A program made the position numbers and the translations under genes. DNA of 64,000 nucleotides from Phaseolus vulgaris (Eukaryota; Streptophyta; Magnoliopsida; Fabales; Fabaceae): assembly GCF_000499845.2 (NCBI RefSeq), contig NC_023750.2, forward strand, positions 2,991,913-3,055,912. The letters run 5' to 3'. The notes under the pieces were generated by a model, which saw only the letters and a program-made list of their open reading frames with translations, did no database searches and was not told the origin of the DNA. Positions 47,401 to 59,791 of the stretch are shown piece by piece (the stretch's first letter is position 1; every line of letters starts with the position of its first letter).

Positions 47401-49779
47401 GTAAGAGTTATCTTTGTCACATTCTTCCTTTTCTTGGCGCATGGGAAGGGAAAATTATTCACAAATCCCAGTGTTTTTTTTTTCTTTGCTATTTTCCATA
47501 CTAACCACACCAGTGAAAAAACACTATTTTGCTATTTCTCGGCTGTTTCTTTCCTTCTAATTTCTCAAGATCCAAATCATGTATTAGTTTATTCATACCC
47601 TAATGCATTGTATTAAATAAAATTTTATGCCATAAGTTGGTCTTATTGGGAAGATTCTTGTGTAAATTCTTCTAATAGTAAGATTCACAGCCACATCTTT
47701 TTGGAAGTGATCTTGTATCTTGTTGAATATTTTAGTGTGTTCTCAATTAGATACATTATTCTGTGCTAGAATCTGGGGTAAGGGAATGCCTGACCTTAGG
47801 CAATTTCTGGAGGGTCTTTGTGTTCCTTCATCTGCTTCCGATTGCAGGAAGAGCAGAAGGAACTTCTAAATTCAATTAGAGGCATTGCTGGAAGCTAGTG
47901 TCTGAGATTGAAGATTCTATTTTGTGCTTTATATTTATAGTGGAGGTAGCATATTTTGTCTGTGATCCTTTTAATTTAGGGATTGAGTTTTCTTTGAGAT
48001 TTTATTTTATCCCTTTATTCCAAAATACTGGCAGATTTGGTGTGATCTATACCAGCTTCCTGAAAGGGGTAACAGTTATCTGATGAGGCTGAAATCATTG
48101 ATCATCAATTCTGTGTCCTTACCTGAAAGTAACAAAGTGTATGCCCTTTAGCATTGAAGCAAAAGCAGCAATACTGCTGTTTTTTGGTTGTTATTTGCTT
48201 TAGTAATGATGAGTGCGGATAGGATATTTATTCTGGTGTTTATTTACTGGAACTTTGCTTGACAAGCTCTTTTCAATGTGACACTTTTGCAGCAACGTTC
48301 TCATGTACCCAAATTTGGCAATTGGGATAGTGGAGATAATGTCCCTTACACAGCATATTTTGACAAGGCCCGGAAAGGTCGAACTGGTGCAAAAATAATA
48401 AATCCAAATGACCCTGAGGAAAATTCTGATTTGGGTCTTGACAATCCATCATCTGAGCACCTACCTCCACCCAAACCAAGAGTTAGTTCAGAGGATCCAT
48501 CCGGAAAGGGATCATTGCATTTGGAAGATGATCCTAAGCCTTTCATCGACTCTCCAGCTCGTCATGACAATGCAAGCAATAGGAGTGGCAGCAGAAGCCA
48601 CGGAGTACCTCCTGCTGATAACCGTAGAAGACCTTCTATGCAAAGTGCTGGCTCTGAGCACAGCATTGACCGTTCTCCACTTCATCGCCAGGCCAGACCC
48701 CCAGGCAGAGACAGTCCCCTGTGGGAACCAAAGAATTCATATGACAACATCCAGGGAACACCTGGGAGATCTCGGTTAAGACAGGCTAACCGGGGAGATG
48801 AAACAGTTAGTTTTCTTTTCTGCTCCCTTTGTTTTACCATGCATGGCATGAAAAAAATAGAAATTTGTATATGAAGTAAATAGGCCAAAAAGGATCTCAT
48901 GGCAATTAGTATTTATGAAAATTTGGTCTTTAACTAGGTCCAATGACATCATGTGATGAATGTATCAATGTAGTCAACCTCAGGGATTAGGATCCTCCAT
49001 AGTTAAAAGGCAGATGCAGGGTACTGCAATGAATTTCTGAGGGTCCAAATTTTTTTGACTTACTTCTTCTTTCTATATCTGTGACTGCAGAGAATCTGTT
49101 TCCCCAACCTCACCTAGTTGGATAAGGCCTTTGTTGTTGTTGCATTTATAGTACCAAGGATTTGACCTTGTCTTAGGGAGGTTTTCTTTTGGTGAAACAC
49201 CATCTTTATGATTTTGACATTTTGACAATGCAGCCAGATAAAGGTGCAGCTGTTCCAAAGTTTGGTGACTGGGATGTGAACAACCCAGCATCAGCAGATG
49301 GCTTTACTCACATTTTTAACAAAGTTAGGGAGGAGAGACAGGGAGGGCCAGCACAAGATGCGCCGGGCACGCTTAATGGTAGACTACAACAGAACAATCG
49401 CCAATTCAATGATGACAAAGTCCAGGTATGCCTGCTATACCTGCTTACAGTGAGATAGTAGATACTTGTTTGAACAAGCTTCTTCATAAGTACTTCTTCT
49501 AGGTGAGAAAACAAGAAGAAAAAATAAAATGATTTCTTTCACCAGTTAAAATTAGTTTATGTACATGTTAAAAGTAAAAATGTATAGAATTCGTATGAGA
49601 GAGTTTCTACAACTTAACTTATGAAAAATGCTAATTCCAACTTTTGTTCTTGTTGTTTTAAAAGTACTTATTCCAAACAACCCTTAGATGTGTTAGTTTT
49701 TGAGTTTCCACAAACTAATACTTATCTTTTACCATTTTTGCTTGTTCAGTGTTGCTGCTTTGCCTGGGGCAAAAAATGA
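44423..49779 (+). CDS. RIN4: RPM1-interacting protein 4 (RIN4) family, four exons
   Basis: The coding exons are 44423-44428 (ATG GCA only), 48293-48805, 49234-49425 and 49750-49779. All junctions are GT-AG and in phase 0, giving 246 residues, a usual size for legume RIN4. RIN4 is a plasma-membrane regulator of plant immunity, guarded by NLR receptors and targeted by bacterial effectors. Two NOI domains are present. The first starts at residue 7 with VPKFGNW, the second at 180 with VPKFGDW; both contain the site cut by the effector AvrRpt2 in the family. The second NOI keeps FTHIFNKVREER, whose Thr (198) matches the regulatory phospho-site known from Arabidopsis. The middle is hydrophilic and disordered. 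The last exon is only nine codons (CCCFAWGKK), giving the palmitoylated triple-Cys membrane anchor. Intron 1 is 3.9 kb and carries a LINE fragment. No damage is seen. Confidence 0.94.
45240..45750 (+). pseudogene. LINE RNase H fragment in RIN4 intron 1
   Basis: The frame reads MGAMLAIKLTVLKGWS, a stop, then LWLESDSILVVASF, SRWKRYIAMSKCLTFKVSHI and FREGNKCVDSLGSMG, the plant LINE RNase H (RVT_3) domain with its ESD and EGN motifs. TTTATTTATAAAAAAAGGAT at about 45736-45755 looks like the 3' tail. It is in the same orientation as RIN4, is related to the relic at 690-2660 and is not a host gene, although it is open for more than 110 codons. Confidence 0.85.
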
Positions 49780-50130
49780 TTTCTTGGACTTGAGGTGTGA
49801 ATGATATCCTGAACAATGATGTTAAAGATACTGTTGTGTATGGTCATGAGGTGTGTGTAGCTCTTGTACATATCCAAGGCTCTCTCTCTGGACGGAAGAG
49901 ATCAATGAAGTAAATTTATTGCAACTACTTTGTGCCATTTCTTTTCCCTTTTGTTTCTTTCTAATATTCAACAAGATTGTGTTACTGTTATGCAACTCTT
50001 TGCATGCAAGATTGTGTTTTTTCTTTGTTTTTTTGCTCTTTTTGAGCCTTCTGTTGTGTTACTGCTATGCTTTACAATTCAAATTAACTGTATTTACCTG
50101 AGATATAGAAGGAGATTGGTTATATAATTC
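49780..50130 (+). other. 3' UTR region of RIN4
   Basis: T-rich sequence after the stop codon. The frames here (49853-50127) are low in complexity and hydrophobic by composition. The poly(A) site is not determined. Confidence 0.5.
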
Positions 50131-52270
50131 TTTTCCTCTGAATTATTGGGTTGTGACTTGAGTTCTATTCTGTATATGTTGTTGGTGTTGAACTCCTCCA
50201 GTTAGGAGTGATCACAAGTTCTGATCTATCTCATAATTTGATGAATCCAAACCACTCCTAATTGAAAAATTCCTATTGGAAAAGTCAAAATCAACTTATG
50301 TATAAATTAACATTAATTTCTAGAAAAAATATTTTATTTTATTTTCTTATTTGTCTCTCTTAAAAAAGAGTGTATAAACATAACTTTAATGTTATTAAGT
50401 TCATATTCTATGTGAATGTTTCACCTGTTTAGCATAATGGTCCCTCTTTGATTGCTAGGCCATGTTCTTCTTTTCGGGTGTGTTTGGATTGAGAAAGAGA
50501 TTTGATAGAGTGGATTTGGAGTGATTTGAGAGAAAAGTCTGAAGAAAGTGAGATTGTTTCCATTGAGGTATTTTACAATGAATTTATGAGAAAAATTTAT
50601 TGAAATTTGTGAATGATAGAATGATTGTGAGAGAATAATTATTATTTATATTATATAATTAATTACATTTTTTATTATAATAGAAATATATATATAATTG
50701 TTAATTTTCTTGTAACCGTTTCATTCAACTTTGATTTTTCAATATCTCTTACACCAAACAAAAAGAAAAAATAAATAAAATGTTTTTAAAAATTATTTTT
50801 TAATTATATTATTTAATAATTACTCATATTACATCTTTAAATTTTTAAAAAATGCAAATGTGGATCTTTTCGTTTGTTTACATAACAACAACAATATACA
50901 TTTTTGTATGAGAAATTTTCAAGTCCTTTGGCCTGATCAAAATTTTCCAATTCGAATGATTATTTTTCTTATCGTAAGGAAAGTAATTGGAGGAAAAAAC
51001 ATGGTAATTCTCTTTTAAGGTTGTGTTGCAAAGCTTTGTCTTATTTGTTAGACTCTATTTCAATAAAGTTTTCCATTATAAGAGAAGAAACTAAGATGGT
51101 AATGAATTCAACTTTTCTTTATTTTGTAGAAATTACATTTCCTCATATTTATTCTTGAAACTTTCTTCATTTTCAAAAGAAATGTAGATGTGAATTTGAT
51201 TATATTTATTTTTGAAAAAAATTTATATTCATAATTATTTTTTATAGTATAAAATTTATGTTTCATCTCCATTTTTATCAGATAATGAATATATTTGTAC
51301 TCACGTCCATTCATATATATATTATATATATATTAAATAATTTCCTTTTACAAAAATACAAGTTAAAAATAAATAAAACATGATATTATTAAGAATTTAG
51401 AAATTATTTGTAATTCTTAATTTTCAAACATTATTTTGACTTCACTTGGTACTAATGAGTTAACCAACATCATTTTGACTTCACTTTTACTAATGAGTCA
51501 TCAACATAGGAAGTTTAATGTATGATGATGAATTTAGCCTGAAATTGTTTTATTTTTAAAATCAAGTCATGGTCCTTAAATTTGTTTAGCACATGAAGAA
51601 ACAGTGACAATATAAAAAATAGTTAATTGTAATTCATAAAAATTCATTATAAGAAAATTCATCATTAGTGATAAATATTAAATATTAAAGAAGAATTTAT
51701 TTTAGGGAAAAAAAATCTATATAACAAATACCTATGAATATTTAATTAAACTTTTATTGCTCAAACATGCAACTTTTATAAACAAATGCTCTCAAAATAC
51801 ATCACTACTCAAATTCCTAACTCACTTTATGATAAAAATATTTAAATTAATTTACTTTTATAATAATTTCCTGTTTTTTTAATTCTTCATATTATTTAAC
51901 ATGAAGCTTTTGATGAATATAAACATGAAAATCTATCGATATTTATAAAGGGTATATGTACACTTGAAGCAATTTTTACACTATTTTTTTTTTATGATTT
52001 TCAAAACATAAAATTTTAAAACAAGATTTTCATAATAAAATTTTAAAAGAACTTTTTCATAAGATATGAAAGGCATTTTGGAACAAACATTTTGGAGTAA
52101 GATTTCTAAAACATATGAGATGTTTTTTAAAATGAACTTTCTATAACAAACCTTTGAGAAATAACTTTCATATGACATGCATTATGAAATAGAATTTTTA
52201 GAATCATTTTCTCAAAACATATATAAATCTTCTAGAACGAACTTTATAGAACAAGCTTTTAAGAAATAGC
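50131..52270. other. AT-rich spacer, no gene seen
   Basis: GTGTGTTTGGATTGAGAAAG near 50478 resembles the edge of a dispersed plant repeat. At 51990-52270 loosely repeated 35-45 base motifs (AACTTTCTATAACAAACC, AACTTTATAGAACAAGCTT, AGAAATAGCTTTCC) form a decayed tandem array. No coding sequence is seen. Confidence 0.45.
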
Positions 52271-52279
52271 TTTCCAAAA

Positions 52280-52304
52280 TAACTCTCTCTCTCTCTCTCT
52301 CTCT
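52280..52304. repeat. CT dinucleotide microsatellite
   Basis: About 12 CT units are followed by a TC-rich tract. A short frame starts at an ATG at 52340 but is unsupported. Confidence 0.85.
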
Positions 52305-52904
52305 CATCTTCTTCCTCCTCCTCTCAAAGAGTACAAAGCGATGGAGAAGAGAGGTGTAGTTGGAGGTTCATCAGCGATGTTGTCTTCCACAACTTACAAG
52401 GGAACATGTTTTAGTTTTTTTTCTTCTTAGTATGGGCATTTAGTAATTGTGGGAGTGTAGGAAGCAAAAGCCATAATTGTTTTAAATTTTCAAATTTATG
52501 AATAGTTTCTTGGCAGTTTCTATCTGCACCATATTATTTTTTATATGCACCTAACATAAATTTTTAAACTCAACATTGTCTTTGTCTTTTTTGTTTTGAA
52601 AAAAAAAAAACTACAGAGAAGTGTTAGGAGTGCGTTTTGAACGTAGCTGGTGGTGGTGCAATGGGTTACTGTGGTGGTGGAGGAAAGTTTCACTCTTAGT
52701 TGCGACGCAAATTGTTCTGAAATAAGAAACCAATCATCATGTTTGTTTTTCATTTTTTTTAGTTGAGATGTCATCAGATTCCAATATCTGGAAGCTTGCA
52801 TGTATAGTTACGGATGCAGGAATCCAAAAGTCATTATCACGGCTTCCATATATAGAAATTTAGAAAGTGATTTTATTTCTTATTTAAACTTCTAAATGGA
52901 CATA

Positions 52905-53050
52905 TTTATAAGTGAACTATGAGTTTCGAATATCTATATCTAGAAGTGTAAGTGAGCTATGAGTTCTAGATATTCATATCCAGAAGTGTTTTATGAGTTT
53001 TCGATTTTCATATCCAAAAATGTTTTATGAGTTTTGAATTTTCATATGAT
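52905..53050 (+). repeat. Decayed 34-40 base tandem repeat
   Basis: TATGAGTTTCGAATATCTATA, TATGAGTTCTAGATATTCATA, TATGAGTTTTCGATTTTCATA and TATGAGTTTTGAATTTTCATA follow one another at 34-40 base spacing, linked by CCAGAAGTGTT-like joins. Confidence 0.75.
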
Positions 53051-53059
53051 TTGATTAAG

Positions 53060-53329
53060 CTTTCGAATATTAATATAAAAAAATAAAAGATTGTTTATTA
53101 GGAGTACAAAAGACTTTTTCATATAATGTTGTTAGTTACATGTCAAAAATGGTACAGTGAAGGAAAAATCAGCCTAGTTTGTTTTATATGGGTTAGGCCC
53201 ATATTTTAAAATTGGCCTTAAACAGACTTTTTTTTTCATGCCTATTTTCATCGTTGAATGTCTATAAAAAAATAACGCATAGACTTTTTAGTAGAAATAA
53301 AAATGGATGAAAGGAAAGTACTAAATAAG

Positions 53330-53362
<33 letters not shown>

Positions 53363-54870
53363 TAAATAGATAGATAGAGATAAATAGATAAATACAAACT
53401 AAATCTATAGAAAAGGAAACAAAATTGAAAATCTTCATCTAAGTTCAATATATAATCATAATAACAACAATAATAATATATTGATAACAATAATCTAATA
53501 ATAATATAATTTGGAGAAATTTTATGTACTTGCTTTCAAGAATAAGTCCTTAATCTCATAAAAAGATTACTAGAAGTGACTTGATGTAGTTCTTGTAAGT
53601 TAGAAATGACAATTAAAATATTTATATTTATTGACCAATAGAACTCTTTCATGTTAGTAAAGTAGAATTGAACCTAATAGATTAAAGATAAACTAGAATA
53701 GAAACGTGTTTGTTGTCATTTTTTATTAGGTTGTTTTCAAAATATTGGCAAAAGCGTTTTGTGAACTTATTTAAAAAACCATTAAGTGATCTCTATAATG
53801 TCTAATAGTCCTTATTGCAAAAAAATTGTTCTAAACAGTTTTTAAGCTCTTTTCCAAACCTCACCTTTTAATAGTTAACATTTATTTCAATATACTTAAC
53901 CTAAGATAAGTTCATTTAACAAAAAATAAATACATTTTTAGTTATCTAATAGGTAATACTATTCTTGGTTTCTACTTCAAAGGAAGAGAAACTTTTAGGT
54001 TAATTTCTCCACATATTATGCTAAAGATAAGATATATAGAAAAATTCTAGTGGTTCACTTCACATAAGGAAACTTAGTCTCAGACAAGGGTTTAGGGTTT
54101 AGGGAATTAAGAAATAATTTTTTTTATTACAAAAGTTGAGTATATATTATCTGTATGATTTTGTGTATTGAACTACTTTATAAGAGGAGAGTATTTAGAG
54201 TCTAATAGTTTAAACCATTCAATAAAACATGTTGTTTATCAATAATGTTTATTGAGTTAGACTATCTAACATTGTTTTCCTTATTAGCTGATGTGCTAAA
54301 ATTCTTTTATTTGTTTAAGTATTTTGTACCATTGGTTAGAAGTTTTTGAATGCTTATAACTAACTTGTATTAGTCTTGCAAATTCATAAAAGATGCTCTC
54401 GTGATAATAATATACTTGGGATTACATTAGTTTTTTTGGCTTCAAAGAAAATATAGTCAGGAAATGAAAATCTCATTATAAGAGTAAATTGTACATTTTT
54501 CATTATATTGGGCAAATATAACTATATTTTGACTAAAATGTGTCTTTACTATAATTAGAGGTGTAGCTGACACAAATGTTTTAAGTGAAGAGGCAAAACA
54601 AAGTCACTAAAAAATTCATGTATCCTAAAGTTAGACATATTTTAATACATACAATAATTATTTTATTTACAAGTTGTATGAAATTATTATTTTTCACTTC
54701 TTTCTCATTTTAGTATAATAGGCAAGCAGATTCATTCAAATGTGACTACTACATAATGCATTGGATGAGACTAGGTTCGACGTAAATTTAGGTCAGAGAC
54801 TAGGTTCAATGTAAATTTATGTCACCAACATCCACATTGAACGGTTAAACTGACGTAAATAAATATAAAT
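53060..54870. other. AT-rich spacer, no gene seen
   Basis: An AT microsatellite lies at 53332-53358, followed by ATAGATAGATAG-like steps. No coding frame has a recognisable domain. Confidence 0.5.
53332..53358. repeat. AT dinucleotide microsatellite
   Basis: About 13 AT units, then GATA/AATA variants to 53395. Confidence 0.9.
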
Positions 54871-54879
54871 ATCTAATGT

Positions 54880-56612
54880 TTTTTTTTATCAGCAATAAGG
54901 ATTGAATAACAGGAACAACCACTTAGGGGTGGTTCAACCCTTATACATACCTATGTAATATGAATCAAATCTCAGGTCTCCCAAACCAACAAAATGAGAG
55001 AGACAAAAAAATCTACCACTAAAAAACTCGTACAAACCCGTACAATCCCGTACAAACTCAAAACAAACCTGTACAAACTCAAAAAAACCCATACAAACGC
55101 AAAACAAATCCAAAATAAACTCACTGCAACCATAACAAGGGGCAAAAAGATCAACAACCCTTATCCACCAACCCAGACACCAACCCAACAGCCCACAAAA
55201 ACCAACAACCATCGAAATAGAGATACCTATCACCCTAAACTGGGTCATGCCAATTAAATCGATTTCAAACACGATAAAGGACCAAGACACCAGTCAGAAA
55301 AGGAGAAGCAAGCAGAGGGTATTTTAGAAGTTACCCATGACCAAGCCTTCAATTAAGCCAAAGTGAAGATTTCAGAATGATCCACCACACCTCCTTTAAA
55401 AATAACCCTGTTTCTATGACACCAAATCTCTCTAACCATTGAGATCCACACACTTTCCAGTATAGAGTTAAACGACTTTATAACGTTACAAAATTGCAAG
55501 AAGTGAGCGAAAGGATCAATGGAAGCGGCCGACGACACTCCTAACCACGCGGAACATTGACCCCAAACGAGCCAGACACTTCTACAGTCAAAGAGTAAAT
55601 GACTAGTAGATTCCTCATTCAACCTGCAAAAACAGCAAACTAAAACGTCAGTCTTCACCCCTCGCTGTGCCAAGTTGACTTTAGTAGCAATCTTGTTTTC
55701 CAACACCCTCCATGCTAGAACCTAGGCCGCAGACAAAGCCTTAATACTCCAGAAAAAGTTGTACAATTTTGACAAATCCCCCTCACTATGTCCCCTTAAA
55801 ACACTATAAGCCGATTTAACCGAGAAATCAGTATGCATACCATCCCTCCAAACCCACGAGTCATCAATATCCGGATCAATACTCAAACCTCTAAATTCTT
55901 CAAAAAGTTGGTCTACCTGAGACTTCTCCCAATCAAATAAATTTCTTCTCCACCCAAACTTCCAGTTCCACTCTCCTTCTTCCCAGACTCCACAACATTC
56001 CAACAACTCATCTTTATCCCTGCAAAGAGAGTATAACCTCGGGAATTTGTTTTTCAACTCCAAATCGCCCACCCATTTATCTTCCCAAAACCTAATTTCC
56101 TTCCCATTACCGACTTTCCAATTGAAACGGTCGTCGAACTCTCTCCCCCATTCCTCCATCGACCAAATCGCCTTTAGCTCCCGCCACCAAAGGGACCCCA
56201 TCGTTTTTGAACTTGGCCCTTTCAACTTTCTCCAAACCCCGTACTTAGATTCTACCACCTCCTTCCACAGACCACCTTTGGAAAAATCCAACCTCCAAAT
56301 CCATTTTCCCAACAAAGCAATGTTGAAAAATTTAATATTAATAACCCCGAGACCACCATTTCCACGGGGTTCGCACACCTTCTCCCAAAAAGCCCACGCA
56401 ATCTTTCGCCCACCTGACCTCCAACACCATAGGAAATTTCTTTGAATTTCCACAATCTTCTTCATAACAATAGCAGGGATTTTAAACCAAGACATATAGA
56501 ACAAGGGGATAGCAGAGAGAATAGATTTAATCAGACAAATCCTTCCTGCCATCGAGATAAATCTACCTTTCCATCTTCCCAGTCTTTCCTTTATCTTCTC
56601 AACCACCCCATC
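54880..56612 (-). mobile_element. 5'-truncated L1-type LINE with target-site duplication
   Basis: CTAATGT flanks both sides (54873-54879 and 56613-56619) and the minus-strand 3' end has an A-tail. A 294-codon frame (56606-55722) carries the end of a reverse transcriptase (KERLGRWKGRFISMAGRICL, PLFYMSWFKIPA, KIAWAFWEKVCEPRGNGGLG), and a second frame (55706-55353) a zf-RVT domain (VLVCCFCRLNEESTSHLLFD, VWLVWGQCSAWLG). They are separated by one TAG stop around 55720, in the same frame. The catalytic RT part and ORF1 are missing, so it was dead on arrival, but low decay suggests a fairly recent insertion. Confidence 0.93.
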
Positions 56613-56619
56613 CTAATGT

Positions 56620-58660
56620 GAAAAACCTTTTTTTGTGAGAGTGATTGTATCCATGTATACTCATGCACATAATACAATCACAGTAGATTATACATAAACA
56701 AACAAAAATATGATATGTATTTGAAATTAAAGAATGATATTATAAACAAAATAATTTTATACAATTTCATTACAACCAGACATTCATGGTTAATACCATC
56801 CCATAAGTCATTTGTTACACATACTCACATAAAATAATAAAACACATGGATCTATATAAAAAAAAATTATATTTTGTAAGGAATAATATCTATTGATGCC
56901 TTCCGAAAGTAAGTACTGTCTGGGACTAACACTCGAACCATGTAAGTATACTCAAGCTTCATGGTATGGCATCGAATATCTGAAACTCTTAACATTTTAG
57001 ATGTGATAAACTCTCATTCATTTTCTCACCCTTAAGGTTGTAATCTAACACTAATTAAAACTAAGATATCATTCTTTTTTTATAGGTTTCATTATTTAAT
57101 ACAAAAATTCAAAGAATGATTCACATATAATCCTAAATTTCTGCCATCAATTTCATACATGTATATGGTACATAAACCTTGTCATAATCATCTACAATAT
57201 TGTATGATTATAATTAAACCTATTCTACATTTCCCAATATTTTCAATCAAATATAATATTGTGAAACAAGACAAATCCAATGAACAAAATAACTTGTCAA
57301 ATTATTCAAGTGTTCTTAGGTCTAAATTCACAAAGAAAATTTAAATTTGTTGAGCTGATTTTGAAAATTCCACTCAAGGGATTCGAGCCCAGAATTCAAG
57401 CCCGATAGTAACAATGACTCTCTGGATGGAATGGCATCAAATATTTTTCTACTCAGTTTCAAATTTCAAACCAAAGAGAATTGTATTTCCACATGTTTTA
57501 GTGCAACCAAAAACTAAGAATATTATACAACATTGCATACATATTCACAAAAGGATTTTCTAACTTTATGCATAGATCTACTCAACAAATTATAGAATTA
57601 ATTCCATTAATCAATCTAATTTAGTTGAATTAAATTTAATTATCAAAGATAACTTCTCATACTTAAAACAACAATACTTGCTTTAAAGATTCACCATGAA
57701 ACTCTACAAACCTAATAACCAAACTACAGTCAAGAATCAAGCTAGATGAAAGAGTACGTAATTTTCTCAACTAATCAAACTAAAATTGAACTCAGACATA
57801 AATAGAAGGAGAAACAAAATATTTTCAAAGGAAAAAGACTCTTATTCCAATTCAAACATATTTGAATAAACAAACGTCTACTTAGCAATATATTAGAAGG
57901 TGAAATCTGACTTAGAAAAAAGAGGAGAATTAAAATTAAAATTTTAGAGAGAGAGAATCATAAGAGAGGAAAAGCTTAGAAAAATGGAACAAAAAATATT
58001 ACATTCATTCATGAGAGAAAAAGAAAATTATCTAAGAGCATAAAACTTATCTATTAATAAATTTTTTTAACTCTCTTTTATTTATCACGTTGAGCCTGAT
58101 CCTTTTATTTTTCACTTAAAATAATTTATTATAAGTTAATATCTTTAACTCTAGTTTATCTATCATGTGGATCCTAATCCTTTTATTTTCCACTTAAAAT
58201 AATTTTGAAATTTGTTCAAATCATAACACTTTCGTTTGGAGCTTACAAGAGTATTCTCAATAAAAATTAATTTCAACGCTAAGAGTGAATTCCCACTTAC
58301 TCTGCTTCATCATTAATTATCTTCAGAAAATGACACTTTCGAAGGATCTTACCAATTAAAAATACAAAATCAGAACATGCCCAATTAAATTCATAGCTAG
58401 TTATGCAATATTACTGCACTTTTTTCTATTTATTTCCCTTGTAAAGAAAATCTTCTAAACCTTAAATAAACCACAACATTATAAGGAAAACCATGCTTCT
58501 TAATTAACATTTAAAACCATATTAATTGTTCTATGGTTTCCACACGCCACACCCCAGTTGTTACCTTAACTTTCTTGTAACCAATCTCCTCACTCAAAAC
58601 ACCAATTTATAATTCTATTCCCGTTTAAGGAAACTAAATAGTTCCCTTCACATTAACCAC
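56620..58660. other. Spacer between the LINE and the small secreted protein gene
   Basis: AT-rich. Two near-copies of a block reading TTATTTATCACGTTGAGCCT / GTTTATCTATCATGTGGATC occur about 75 bases apart at 58078-58200. No coding frame of note is seen. Confidence 0.5.
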
Positions 58661-58664
58661 TGCC

Positions 58665-58673
58665 TCTATAAAT
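58665..58673 (+). promoter_or_regulatory. TATA box of the small secreted protein gene
   Basis: TCTATAAAT lies 93-101 bases before the ATG at 58766 in otherwise mixed sequence, a normal position for a plant promoter. Confidence 0.65.
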
Positions 58674-58765
58674 TGACCTAATTTGCTGCATTGTGTTTTC
58701 ATGCAAAGCAAAGAAAAGCAGAAGTTATTTCATTGTTGAGAGCAACTCATTAACATTTTTGCACC

Positions 58766-59086
58766 ATGGCAAGAACCACTGAAGCATGGTTGGTTTTGGT
58801 TCTGTTTGTTAATGCAGTTCTTCTGAGTGGCTCTGATGCTGCAGGAAGAAGAGTCCCAGAGAAAGATGATCATGGTGTGTACCAACCACAAACTTTTGGA
58901 TATCCATACCCAGTGCCAGTGCCATTGCCATTCCCAGTGCCATTAGATGTAATTCATCAGTGGACAGAATATTGTCTTCAACACCCTTATGCTTGTAGTT
59001 GGCCACCAAAAAGTTACAATAGCATCCAACCTAATCATGGAAACTCTCAAGTTAAAACCCTAAACAGGGTCCCCACTAGTCCATAA
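58766..59086 (+). CDS. Small secreted proline-rich protein, unknown function
   Basis: A 106-residue protein that I do not recognise. It begins with a good plant start context (CACCATGGC) and a signal peptide (about residues 1-26, ending GSDAAG), followed by a charged stretch, then a Tyr/Pro/Val block (residues 46-60, alternating PVPVPLPFPVPL), a short region with two Cys (70 and 77: YCLQHPYACSW), and a polar tail. It probably enters the secretory pathway and may be a cell-wall or signalling peptide. Only two cysteines remain, so a knottin or defensin is unlikely. A TATA box lies about 95 bases upstream. The single exon has a clear stop. Confidence 0.7.
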   Translation: MARTTEAWLVLVLFVNAVLLSGSDAAGRRVPEKDDHGVYQPQTFGYPYPVPVPLPFPVPLDVIHQWTEYCLQHPYACSWPPKSYNSIQPNHGNSQVKTLNRVPTSP

Positions 59087-59302
59087 TCTGCAATGGAGCA
59101 TGCATCTGTTGTTAGAGTTATATCAGTGATTCAAAGTGATGTCAAACTATATCTCTAAATAAATTTTATGCTGAGTGTATATGGTTGTGACCTAGCTACT
59201 TGGTTATGTGTCCATCTATAGGGTATGTTGCAAGAATTTGCTTTGTTATGGTAATTTTGCTGCTTGATATAACACTCTAAAAGATTTCTTTTTTCTTATT
59301 CT

Positions 59303-59309
<7 letters not shown>

Positions 59310-59362
<53 letters not shown>
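59310..59362. repeat. Long TA microsatellite
   Basis: About 26 uninterrupted TA units, the longest in the window, followed by TAAACCCTAAACACTAAAC. It lies between two small secreted-peptide genes and is probably length-variable. Confidence 0.95.
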
Positions 59363-59367
<5 letters not shown>

Positions 59368-59720
59368 TAAACACTAAACAAACATTAAACTATATTTTTC
59401 AAATATAAACAACTTTAAGCGTTGAATTAGGGAATCAATTAGCTTTGTCGGTTTCTGCATTAACTTTATCATTAATTAAATTTTCCGAAAAAAGACAACT
59501 TCTACAGGAAAATGTTCATTTAAAAACTAAAATAAAAAATTTTGAATAAATTTTAGAATAGTGGAATATATATTTAGACGAATACACTAAACTTTCTTAT
59601 CATAAATAACACATGAAACTTTGTTTTTCTTTTCTAAAAGTAAACAGCTAAAAATAAACTCATTTTTCTATCACAAATTTAAACCTAATTTGGTATGACG
59701 ATGAGCATTAGACTAGAAAG

Positions 59721-59730
59721 TATAAATATA
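59721..59730 (+). promoter_or_regulatory. TATA box of the RALF-like gene
   Basis: TATAAATATA lies about 62-71 bases before the ATG at 59792. Confidence 0.55.
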
Positions 59731-59791
59731 CAGAATGCAATGATTCTGTTGCAGAGATTAGAGAAGAGAGGTATAAACAGAAGATTTTGAG

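Noticed and set aside
48346..48900. Open frames antisense to or shifted within RIN4 exon 2
   Set aside because: The plus-strand frame carries the NOI domain and joins to exon 3 in phase; the others are shadows.
53248..53490. Tyr/Ile-rich frame on the minus strand
   Set aside because: It is produced by an AT microsatellite and adjoining GATA repeats.
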